Origin: Candidatus Aerophobota bacterium
Lineage (GTDB): Bacteria; Aerophobota; Aerophobia; Aerophobales; AE-B3A
DNA length: 18,936 nt
Assembly (NCBI GenBank): GCA_030602105.1
Contig: JAUWAK010000007.1
Coordinates: 1-18,936, forward strand
Direction of reading: 5' to 3'
The position numbers and the translations under genes are program-made. Below are positions 7,091 to 13,462 of this stretch, one piece after another (position 1 is the stretch's first letter; every line of letters starts with the position of its first letter). Below the pieces are notes generated by a model. It made no database searches and was not told the DNA's origin. It was given only the letters and a program-made list of their open reading frames with translations.

Positions 7091-8398
7091 ATGTCTAAAA
7101 AGAAGATAATATGTCTCGTATTTATATGCTTCCTGCTTTACCTTAGCTCTTCTTCCTATGCAGAGCCGGCGAGTTTGGTAGAAGTTCTCAGTCTGGAGGG
7201 AACTATTAATCCTGTAGCCGTAGAGCGTCTGGATAAGGCCATAGAATTGGCAGTCGAAAATAAAGCTCAGTGTCTTATCATTCAGTTGGATACTCCCGGA
7301 GGACTGGATACATCTATGCGGGATATGATCAAGCTGATGATGAATAGTGAAATCCCTATTGTGGTTTATGTTGCTCCCAAAGGCGGTAGAGCAGCCTCAG
7401 CAGGTGTTTTCATAACCCTGGCCGCCCACATTGCCGCTATGGCTCCAGGCACCAACATAGGAGCTGCTCACCCTGTCGCTATGGGAATAGGAGGAGCCGT
7501 AGATAAAGAAATGATGGAAAAGGTAGTTAATGATGCAGCCGCCTATGTAAAGTCCATTGCCCAGAAGAGGAATAGAAATGTAGAGTGGGCAGAAAAGGCG
7601 GTGAGAGAGAGTGTTTCTATAACTGCTGAAGAGGCTTTAGAGCTTAATGTGGTGGACCTTATGGCTGAGGATATGAACGATCTTTTAGAGAAATTGGATG
7701 GGGCAGAAGTGGAGGTAATGCAGAAGACTCTAACCGTGATGACAAAGGGGGCTAGCCTCCATTTTATGGAAATGTCCTTTCGAGAAAAGGTTCTTCAGAC
7801 CATCGCTGATCCCAACCTTGCCTATATATTGCTCATGATAGGGATATGGGGAATTGTTCTGGAGTTTTTCCATCCCGGATCTCTTTTGCCGGGTATTGTG
7901 GGGGGTATCTGTCTCATACTGGCTTTCTTTGCCCTGCAGATTCTTTCCTTTAATATGGCCGGTCTTGTGCTCATTTTTCTGGCCGTTGTCCTTTTTGTTC
8001 TGGACATTACAGTTCCCTCCTACGGTGCCCTGACTATAGGAGGCATTGTCTCCCTAGCTTTGGGCTCTCTCATGCTGATAGATCCCTCCGCCATCTATAT
8101 CTCCATCTCCCTCGAATACATTGTTATTATGGTGGCATTTACCAGTGCCCTTTTTATTTTTATTGTCGGCTATGCCATAAAGGCTCAGTTCAAAAAGCCC
8201 GCCACGGGACCGGAGGGAATGGTGGGCTCGACCGGAATAACCAGGAGTAATCTAAAGACTAAAGGGAAGATCCAGATCCATGGAGAGATCTGGAATGCAA
8301 TTCTCGAGTCCAGTGGGGAGGTGATTAGAAAGGGAGAAGAGGTAGAAGTGGTGAGAGTAGAAGGGATGAGATTAGTAGTCAAAAAAAAGGGAGGTTAG
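7091..8398 (+). CDS. nfeD: NfeD-family membrane serine protease (ClpP-class, long form)
   Basis: Long NfeD protein (NfeD1b type), 435 residues. A signal peptide covers about 1-24 (hydrophobic core, cleavage likely after SSYA). The ClpP-like protease domain runs to about 215 with DTPGG at 67-71 and the nucleophile S103 in AASAG. K144 lies 41 residues further on, as Ser97/Lys138 do in Pyrococcus PH1510, so a Ser-Lys dyad is likely. Four to five membrane segments fill about 245-362, and a soluble OB-fold NfeD domain ends the protein (372-432). I chose ATG at 7091 rather than GTG at 7088 because AAGGTG at 7080-7085 is then well spaced. The slipin gene follows after 2 bases; the PH1510-type protease is known to cleave a hydrophobic region of its slipin partner. 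Confidence 0.93.
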   Translation: MSKKKIICLVFICFLLYLSSSSYAEPASLVEVLSLEGTINPVAVERLDKAIELAVENKAQCLIIQLDTPGGLDTSMRDMIKLMMNSEIPIVVYVAPKGGRAASAGVFITLAAHIAAMAPGTNIGAAHPVAMGIGGAVDKEMMEKVVNDAAAYVKSIAQKRNRNVEWAEKAVRESVSITAEEALELNVVDLMAEDMNDLLEKLDGAEVEVMQKTLTVMTKGASLHFMEMSFREKVLQTIADPNLAYILLMIGIWGIVLEFFHPGSLLPGIVGGICLILAFFALQILSFNMAGLVLIFLAVVLFVLDITVPSYGALTIGGIVSLALGSLMLIDPSAIYISISLEYIVIMVAFTSALFIFIVGYAIKAQFKKPATGPEGMVGSTGITRSNLKTKGKIQIHGEIWNAILESSGEVIRKGEEVEVVRVEGMRLVVKKKGG

Positions 8399-8400
8399 AT

Positions 8401-9159
8401 ATGCCAGCGGTCTTTTTTGTGGTCATTGTAGGAGTTATTCTCCTGATGGCATCCATCAGGGTGGTAACAGAATATGAGAGGGGAGTGATTTTCAGGTTGG
8501 GTAGGTTAGTGGGAGCCAAAGGACCGGGGCTCTTTTTTCTTATCCCCATTGTGGATAGGATGACGAAAATTAGCCTGAGGACGGTGAATTTTGATGTTCA
8601 GCCACAGGAGGTAATCACCAAGGATAATGTTCCGGTCAAGGTCAACGCCGTGGTCTATTTCAGAATCATAGACCCTTGTAAATCGGTCATTGAAGTAGAG
8701 AATTCCCGTTTCGCCACCCTGCAGATAGCCCAGACTACCTTAAGGGGAGTGGTGGGAGAAGCTGAACTTGATGAGCTTCTCTCTCAGCGGGAGAAGCTCA
8801 ATGAAAGACTTCAGAGCATTGTTGATGATCAAACTGATCCCTGGGGAATCAAGGTGAGTGTGGTGGAAGTTAAGGAGGTTGAGATACCCGATACCATGAA
8901 GCGGGCTATGGCCAGGCAGGCAGAGGTGGAAAGGGAGAGGAGGGCCAAGATTATCAACGCCCAAGGAGAGTTTCAGGCCGCCGAAAAACTCACTCAGGCT
9001 GCCGCCATCATCAGGAAGTATCCTCAAGCTCTTCAGTTAAGGTATCTACAGACCCTTTCCGACATAGCTACTGAACAGAATTCGACCATCGTCTTTCCCT
9101 TACCCATCAATCTTCTGGAGGCCTTTGAGACTTTGACAGGAAAAGCTACTTCTAAATAG
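8401..9159 (+). CDS. Slipin (stomatin-like SPFH/band 7 membrane protein)
   Basis: Prokaryotic stomatin of 252 residues. A single N-terminal membrane segment (about 2-19) precedes the SPFH domain, which begins with VVTEYERGVIFRLGR and contains GPGLFFLIP and the ITKDNVPVKVNAVVYF strand. A charged helical segment (AMARQAEVERERRAKIINAQ) forms the coiled-coil part, followed by a C-terminal oligomerisation segment. Such proteins assemble into large membrane rings and organise microdomains. It starts 2 bases after nfeD with GGGAGG inside the nfeD end, so the pair is an operon; nfeD-slipin pairing is widely conserved. The sequence lacks any sign of decay. Confidence 0.95.
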   Translation: MPAVFFVVIVGVILLMASIRVVTEYERGVIFRLGRLVGAKGPGLFFLIPIVDRMTKISLRTVNFDVQPQEVITKDNVPVKVNAVVYFRIIDPCKSVIEVENSRFATLQIAQTTLRGVVGEAELDELLSQREKLNERLQSIVDDQTDPWGIKVSVVEVKEVEIPDTMKRAMARQAEVERERRAKIINAQGEFQAAEKLTQAAAIIRKYPQALQLRYLQTLSDIATEQNSTIVFPLPINLLEAFETLTGKATSK

Positions 9160-9214
9160 TACTTGGGCTCTGGATGAAAAAAAGCGAAAGCGCTGGAAAG
9201 AGACGAGGAACGAA

Positions 9215-9724
9215 ATGAAGATATTACTGGTTGCTGCTTCGTCTTTGGTACTTTTTCTAACAGGATGTACCTATCAGGTGGAAACTCCTCTTCCTCCGGG
9301 AGTTTCTAGCATCGCCATTCCCCTTTTTTCTAATGGGACTATGGAGTGGGGAGTGGGAGAGACTCTTACCCGTATAGTTATTGAGGAGTTTCAGGTTCGC
9401 ACCCGCCTGCGTTTGGAAGAGAAGGATGAGGCCGACCTTCTTCTAGAAGGAGAGGTTACTCACTATTTGAATGAGCTGTCCAGTGAGAGCGGGATAGAAC
9501 CGGAAGAATATCGGTTGACCATGGAGGTGGTGGTGAGGCTAATCTCTCTCGCCCAGGAAGAGACTATATGGAGGCGGAAAATAACGGAGGCCACTCCATA
9601 TTCTATCTCTGCTAAGGGTCCGGAGTTGGAAACCATCCAGACGGAAGAGGAAGCACTTGCAGAAACTTCCAGAAAGATAGCTCAGCACCTGGTCAATCTG
9701 ACTCTGGAAGGATGGGAAGAGTGA
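9215..9724 (+). CDS. lptE: LPS-assembly lipoprotein, LptE family
   Basis: Outer-membrane lipoprotein of 169 residues. The N-terminus has a short positive start, a hydrophobic stretch and the lipobox LTGC with C18 as the lipidated residue. What follows fits the LptE family: PPGVSSIAIPLFSNGT, a GVGETLTRIVIEEF helix, and the ADLLLEGEVTHYL strand. LptE plugs the LptD barrel and helps insert lipopolysaccharide into the outer membrane, so this gene is the main sign that the host is diderm. ATG at 9215 follows GAGGAA. The stop overlaps the next start (TGATG at 9722-9726). Similarity is judged from pattern and signal peptide, so a different small lipoprotein is not fully excluded. Confidence 0.8.
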   Translation: MKILLVAASSLVLFLTGCTYQVETPLPPGVSSIAIPLFSNGTMEWGVGETLTRIVIEEFQVRTRLRLEEKDEADLLLEGEVTHYLNELSSESGIEPEEYRLTMEVVVRLISLAQEETIWRRKITEATPYSISAKGPELETIQTEEEALAETSRKIAQHLVNLTLEGWEE

Positions 9725-10461
9725 TGCAGGTGAAGTTTGCTCGGCCGCAGTCCATGAAAGAGCGGCCCACTCACTACTGCCCCGGGTGCGGTCATGGCAT
9801 CATACACAGGCTTATCTGTGAGGTGGTAGATGAGCTTGGAATTCGGGAAGAGTTAATTGGGGTTTGTCCTGTAGGTTGTTCTGTCATTGCCTATGATTAT
9901 TTTGATTTTGATATGGTTGAGGCGGCCCATGGACGTGCTCCTGCTGTGGCTACCGGCATAAAAAGGGTACATCCCAACAAGTTTGTTTTTACCTACCAAG
10001 GCGATGGAGATTTAGCTTCCATTGGAATGGCCGAGATTATTCATGCCGCCGCGCGAGGAGAAGCCTTGAGCGTGGTCTTTGTTAATAATGCCATATACGG
10101 GATGACGGGCGGCCAGATGGCTCCCACTACTCTGCTTGATCAGAGAACTACCACCACTCCCTTCGGAAGAGATGCCGAAAATGAAGGTTATCCTCTGAGG
10201 GTCCCTGAGCTTCTGGCTTCTCTTCCTGGCGTGGGTTATCTTGAGCGAGAAGCGGTAGGCAGTCCTGCCGGCATAAGGAAAACGAAAAAAGCCCTGAAGA
10301 AATCCTTTCTGTTTCAAAAAGAGAAGGGGAGATTCTCACTGGTCGAGATTCTCTCTCCGTGCCCTACTGCCTGGAGACTCTTGCCTCTTGAAGCTCTTCA
10401 GTGGTTAGAGGAAGAAATGGTCCCCAATTATCCTTTGGGGGTAATCAAAGATGAGGGGTAA
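9724..10461 (+). CDS. korB: 2-oxoacid:ferredoxin oxidoreductase beta subunit (KorB/VorA type)
   Basis: Thiamine-pyrophosphate-binding beta subunit of a 2-oxoglutarate or branched-chain 2-oxoacid:ferredoxin oxidoreductase, 245 residues. CPGCGHG at 19-25 gives two [4Fe-4S] ligands, further cysteines stand in GVCPVGC (C48, C52) and SPCPT. The TPP/Mg motif begins GDGD at 93-96 and ends at NN 121-122, followed by YGMTGGQ. The ending PNYPLGVIKDEG is typical of the family. The enzyme makes acyl-CoA and reduced ferredoxin and needs at least an alpha subunit, usually with gamma and delta. None is beside it: lptE precedes and rpsT follows on the other strand. ATG at 9724 overlaps the lptE stop by one base; GTG 9721 or ATG 9712 are in-frame alternatives. 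Substrate is undetermined. Confidence 0.93.
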   Translation: MQVKFARPQSMKERPTHYCPGCGHGIIHRLICEVVDELGIREELIGVCPVGCSVIAYDYFDFDMVEAAHGRAPAVATGIKRVHPNKFVFTYQGDGDLASIGMAEIIHAAARGEALSVVFVNNAIYGMTGGQMAPTTLLDQRTTTTPFGRDAENEGYPLRVPELLASLPGVGYLEREAVGSPAGIRKTKKALKKSFLFQKEKGRFSLVEILSPCPTAWRLLPLEALQWLEEEMVPNYPLGVIKDEG

Positions 10462-10657
10462 AGGGGGATGGGGAAGAGCTGTCGGGGAATGGCCATCTTA
10501 AGGCGGAGTCGTTGAGTTTTAACTTTTTCAGATCTTCCGGCCCTTTCATGTTGGTGACGATGTAGCCAACCCCTCCTGATTTGAGCTCAGGAGTAAGTAT
10601 CCTCTTGAGCTTTATCCAGTTTTCCTTTTGACAAAGGCTCGAAGGTTTGATACTTTT
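10445..10657 (-). other. Coding-like 70-codon stretch after the rpsT stop (possible gene remnant)
   Basis: In the gap between korB and rpsT, the minus strand is open for 70 codons directly after the rpsT TAA and in the same frame, ending at TGA (10447-10445). The first 55 or so residues look protein-like (for example KLKRILTPEL, GVGYIVTNMKGPEDLKKLKL), with codon choice similar to the real genes. The last dozen are low-complexity and antisense to the end of korB. No good start codon or Shine-Dalgarno precedes it; the only ATG leaves 34 residues. I do not recognise the family. It may be a decayed gene fragment or chance. Confidence 0.25.
10573..10593. other. Hairpin in the korB/rpsT convergent gap
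   Basis: CTCCTGA (10573-10579) pairs perfectly with TCAGGAG (10587-10593) around a 7-base loop. It lies between converging transcripts and could end or protect either RNA, but no T run follows on either strand, so it is not a standard intrinsic terminator. Confidence 0.3.
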
Positions 10658-10915
10658 TTATTCGATCAACCTTTTCATAAGTCTTGATTTCTGACGAGCC
10701 ACCTTGTTCTTATGCCAAATTCCTTTTGAAGCCGCCCTGTCCATAAGATTTATGACCTCGGGGAGTTTTTTCTTTGCTTCCTCCGTCTTTTTCTGATAGA
10801 TAAGCTGCCAGAGTTTCCGACTGGCAGTCTCAATTCGTCTCTGCATAGCTCTATTTCGGGTTCTTCGCCTTTGATCCTGTCTCATTCTTTTTTTTGCTGA
10901 TTCAATGATAGGCAT
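10658..10915 (-). CDS. rpsT: Small ribosomal subunit protein bS20
   Basis: Ribosomal protein S20 of the 30S subunit, a helical protein that binds the 5' and 3' minor domains of 16S rRNA. The 85-residue product starts MPIIESAKKRMRQDQRRRTRNRAM and is very basic, with the usual IWHKNKVARQKSRL motif near the end. An upstream in-frame ATG at 10963 would add 16 non-conserved residues; I chose ATG at 10915 because AAAGGAG lies just upstream and the MPI start is typical. It is transcribed away from murJ, an rpsT-murJ neighbourhood also seen in Pseudomonas. Length is normal for the family (about 85-90). Confidence 0.96.
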   Translation of the reverse strand: MPIIESAKKRMRQDQRRRTRNRAMQRRIETASRKLWQLIYQKKTEEAKKKLPEVINLMDRAASKGIWHKNKVARQKSRLMKRLIE

Positions 10916-10972
10916 CCTTCTCTCCTTTGACACGGTAGAATTTTCGACGCTTAAGGTATTCACGGGGAAAGC

Positions 10973-11001
10973 TTGTCTTTCAGTATTCTAACATATAAGA
11001 T
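10973..11001 (+). promoter_or_regulatory. Likely promoter for murJ
   Basis: TTGTCT at 10973-10978 and TAAGAT at 10996-11001, 17 bases apart, each 4 of 6 matches. The start would fall near 11008, about 35 bases before the murJ TTG. The -10 overlaps the core of the opposing rpsT promoter. A TTGACA at 10927-10932 upstream has no good -10 at standard spacing. Confidence 0.4.
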
Positions 11002-11018
11002 TTTTGAAATGATGGCAA
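10990..11018 (-). promoter_or_regulatory. Likely promoter for rpsT
   Basis: On the minus strand TTGCCA (11018-11013, 5 of 6) is followed after 17 bases by TATGTT (10995-10990, 4 of 6). This would give an rpsT leader of about 68 bases. It overlaps the putative murJ promoter on the other strand. Confidence 0.45.
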
Positions 11019-11025
11019 GATCCAG

Positions 11026-11033
11026 AGGGAGGT
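11026..11033 (+). promoter_or_regulatory. Ribosome binding site deciding the TTG start of murJ
   Basis: AGGGAGGT stands 9 bases before TTG at 11043. Upstream ATG codons are in another frame, so this site fixes the start. Confidence 0.65.
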
Positions 11034-11042
11034 CAGAGAAGT

Positions 11043-12596
11043 TTGAGGAAAGAAGGGGTAGTAAGAGCAGCTGGAGTCGTGGGGCTGGGAACTTTTGTCT
11101 CGCGCCTCTTTGGATTAGTAAGGCTTCAGGTGATTGCTTATATCTTTGGCTATTCAGCGGCTACCGATGCCTTTTGGATCGCCTTCACTCTGCCGAACCT
11201 CTTAAGATCCCTTGTGGCGGAGGGGTCATTGAGTACAGCTTTTATCCCTGTCCTTTCCGAATGGCTCACCAAGAAGGGAAAAGATGAGGCGTGGCAGCTT
11301 GTAAACAACGTCCTTAATATCCTGGTTGTTCTCCTTATGGGGCTGCTGGTATTGGGAATCTTCCTCGCGCCCAAATATGTTCCCTACATTGCTTTTGGCT
11401 TCCCAGACGGTTCTCCTCAACTTGCTCTGGCCGTGAGATTAACCCAGGTTATGTTCCTCTTCTTAGTCTTTGTCAGTCTGGCTGCTCTGGCTATGGCTAC
11501 TCTCAACTGCGTGGGTCATTTTGCGGCGCCCGCCTTTGCTCCTGTCCTATTCAGCCTCAGCGTAATCACCTCCGCTATCCTCCTGACTCCGAGGTTCGGC
11601 ATTTACAGTCTGGCCATAGGCGTGGTGGTAGGAGGGGGAGCACAACTTCTATTTCAAATTCCTCCCTTGGTCAGGAGGGGCTTCAGCTATCGTTTCATCT
11701 TATCCCTTAGCCATCCTGGCGTGCGCAAGATAGGTAGACTCATGGGTCCGGCGACTTTGGGAGGTATGACCCTGCAGGCCAACATTGTCATAAACCGCAT
11801 CTTTGCCTCAACCTTACCCGCAGGCAGTATCTCGGCTCTGCTGTATGCCATGAGGCTCTTGCAGTTCCCTTTGGGGCTTTTTGCCATTGCCGTATCTACA
11901 GCTATTTTCCCTGCTCTGTCTTCTCTTGCCGCTGAGGAGAATATGCAGGAGATGAGGAGGGTCGTTTCCCTCGGTATTCGAATGGTTCTTCTAGTCTTGA
12001 TTCCTTCCACCTTGGGTCTGGTGCTAGTGAGGAAGACTTTGATTTCTCTGCTCTTTGAGCACGGAGCCTTTCTGGCTCAGGACAGCCTTATGACGGGTCA
12101 GGCTCTGTTTTACTACGCTCTGGGTCTCTTGGCCATGGGAGAGGTTATGGTTTTGAACAGAGCTTTCTATTCTCTTCAGGAAATTCTCGTTCCGGTAAAA
12201 GTATCTCTTTTTGTATTGTTTCTTAATGTTTTGCTAAATTTTCTCTTTATCTCCCCCCTGAAGCACAGTGGACTTGCTCTGGCTACCTCTATCTCTATGA
12301 TCTCTAATATGCTTATCCTTCTTGTCCTTTTGAGAATAAGGATCAGGGGACTTGAAGGGAAAATAATCCTGGTCTCCTTTCTGAAAACTTGTCTTATCAG
12401 CATTCTTATGGCCGGGGCGGTGTATCTTGTATTGGAGGGAATTTCTTCCTTGGTCTGGATATCAGGCATGGTCTCCGAGATTATCCAGCTGTGTGCAGCT
12501 GTAGGAGCGGGAGGGCTTGTTTTCTTCCTCTTGACCTATCTTTTCAGAATGGAGGAGCTTAAGATCGTTTTGAGCGTCCTGAGAGGAAAAAAGTGA
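11043..12596 (+). CDS. murJ: Lipid II flippase MurJ
   Basis: Polytopic inner-membrane protein of the MOP superfamily that flips lipid II for peptidoglycan synthesis; 517 residues, hydrophobic throughout, and fitting about 14 membrane helices. Residues matching functional ones of E. coli MurJ are present: R21 (E. coli R18, in the SRLFG motif), R27 (R24), D42 (D39, in TDAF), R55 (R52, in PNLLR) and E60 (E57, in AEGS). The start is TTG at 11043, supported by AGGGAGGT at 11026-11033 with a 9-base spacer and by the family-like N-terminus beginning right there; the ATG codons at 11009 and 11012 are out of frame. It points away from rpsT. A gap of 109 bp separates it from the GlmU-like gene, another peptidoglycan/LPS precursor enzyme. 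Confidence 0.96.
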   Translation: MRKEGVVRAAGVVGLGTFVSRLFGLVRLQVIAYIFGYSAATDAFWIAFTLPNLLRSLVAEGSLSTAFIPVLSEWLTKKGKDEAWQLVNNVLNILVVLLMGLLVLGIFLAPKYVPYIAFGFPDGSPQLALAVRLTQVMFLFLVFVSLAALAMATLNCVGHFAAPAFAPVLFSLSVITSAILLTPRFGIYSLAIGVVVGGGAQLLFQIPPLVRRGFSYRFILSLSHPGVRKIGRLMGPATLGGMTLQANIVINRIFASTLPAGSISALLYAMRLLQFPLGLFAIAVSTAIFPALSSLAAEENMQEMRRVVSLGIRMVLLVLIPSTLGLVLVRKTLISLLFEHGAFLAQDSLMTGQALFYYALGLLAMGEVMVLNRAFYSLQEILVPVKVSLFVLFLNVLLNFLFISPLKHSGLALATSISMISNMLILLVLLRIRIRGLEGKIILVSFLKTCLISILMAGAVYLVLEGISSLVWISGMVSEIIQLCAAVGAGGLVFFLLTYLFRMEELKIVLSVLRGKK

Positions 12597-12621
12597 ACGT
12601 CAAACCTCCTGAAGATCGAGA

Positions 12622-12650
12622 TTGACAAATGTGGGAATCTTGGTTAAGGT
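12622..12650 (+). promoter_or_regulatory. Possible promoter upstream of the glmU-like gene
   Basis: A perfect TTGACA at 12622-12627 is followed after 17 bases by TAAGGT at 12645-12650, only 3 of 6 matches. It lies in the 109-bp gap after murJ. The weak -10 means it may need an activator or be chance. Confidence 0.35.
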
Positions 12651-12705
12651 AAAGTTCAAAATGGATAGACGGTAAAGCTCGAGTGCGACTGATAAGGAGG
12701 GAAAT

Positions 12706-13455
12706 GTGAAAGATGTATGTGCGGTGGTGTTGGCGGCCGGGAAAGGGACGCGTATGAGGTCAGGGCTGATTAAGCTTGCGCATCCTCTCAGTTCTCAACC
12801 TCTTGTGAAATTCGTTACTGATGCCTGTGTGGAAAGCGGGGTAGGAAGGACAATTGTTGTGGTAGGTTATCAGGCCGACAAGGTAAAATCCATTCTGGGG
12901 GAAAAATTCGAATATGTCTACCAGGAAGGACGTCTAGGTACCGGGGATGCCGTTAGAAGAGCAGCTTCTCTTCTAGGAGGCTTTCAGGGAGAGCTCATCG
13001 TTCTTCCGGGAGATGCTCCCTTTATTACCTCCTCCGCTCTGGTGGGGCTCGTTCATCGTCGACGAGAAACAAAATCAGCGGCCACAGTCTTGACCGCTGT
13101 TCTTCCCCGTCCCAGTCACTACGGACGAATTATTAGAAATGGCTACGAGCAGATCAAGAGGATTGTGGAAAGCCAAAATGCCGGGCCTGAGGAACTAAGA
13201 ATTAGAGAGGTAAATAGCGGCGTTTACTGTTTTGATAGCCAGAAGCTTCTGCCTCTTCTTCCCCTTTTGACCCGTGACACCAAAGGGGGTGAGTACTATC
13301 TCACCGATGTCATAGGGCTATTGCATCAGCAGGGGTTTAGCGTAGAGGCCATGAGGGTCTCGGATCCAACAGTAGTTCTAGGAGTTAATACTCCTCAGGA
13401 GCTCAAGAGAGCCTGGAAGATCCTGGAGAAACAGAAAAAAGGAAAGAGGAAATAG
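12706..13455 (+). CDS. GlmU-like uridylyltransferase domain protein without the acetyltransferase half
   Basis: Sugar-nucleotide transferase that should join GlcNAc-1-phosphate and UTP to UDP-GlcNAc, precursor of peptidoglycan and lipid A. The 249 residues match only the N-terminal half of GlmU (about 450 residues). Visible are LAAGKGTRM (9-17), K23, LGTGDAV (77-83), the metal ligand D103 in PGDAPF, HYGRIIR, E155, N170, GGEYYLTD and the second metal ligand N228 in GVNTP. So the nucleotidyl-transfer site seems intact. The left-handed beta-helix acetyltransferase domain is absent, and the next gene begins 7 bases after the stop, so it has not merely been split off. The start is GTG at 12706 with AAGGAGG at 12694-12700. 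The sugar phosphate could differ from GlcNAc-1-P. The C-terminus is a lysine-rich tail. Confidence 0.88.
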   Translation: MKDVCAVVLAAGKGTRMRSGLIKLAHPLSSQPLVKFVTDACVESGVGRTIVVVGYQADKVKSILGEKFEYVYQEGRLGTGDAVRRAASLLGGFQGELIVLPGDAPFITSSALVGLVHRRRETKSAATVLTAVLPRPSHYGRIIRNGYEQIKRIVESQNAGPEELRIREVNSGVYCFDSQKLLPLLPLLTRDTKGGEYYLTDVIGLLHQQGFSVEAMRVSDPTVVLGVNTPQELKRAWKILEKQKKGKRK

Positions 13456-13462
13456 CTTAGGG

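Noticed and set aside
9133..9162. TTGACA at 9133-9138 as a promoter for lptE
   Set aside because: The best -10 at 18 bases (TAGTAC) matches only 3 of 6, and the box sits in the slipin coding end.
9183..9194. Small AGCG-AAAG-CGCT hairpin before lptE
   Set aside because: Only 4 bp of stem; no sign of function.
10573..10655. Intrinsic terminator between korB and rpsT
   Set aside because: The 7-bp hairpin is not followed by a T run, and the T run at about 10650-10655 is not preceded by a stable stem; termination may be factor-dependent.
10916..10963. Longer rpsT with 16 extra N-terminal residues
   Set aside because: The extra residues are not S20-like and the ribosome binding site fits the ATG at 10915.
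10973..11287. Plus-strand frame of 104 codons over the murJ start
   Set aside because: It overlaps murJ in another frame and has no family resemblance; the Shine-Dalgarno at 11026-11033 serves the murJ TTG.
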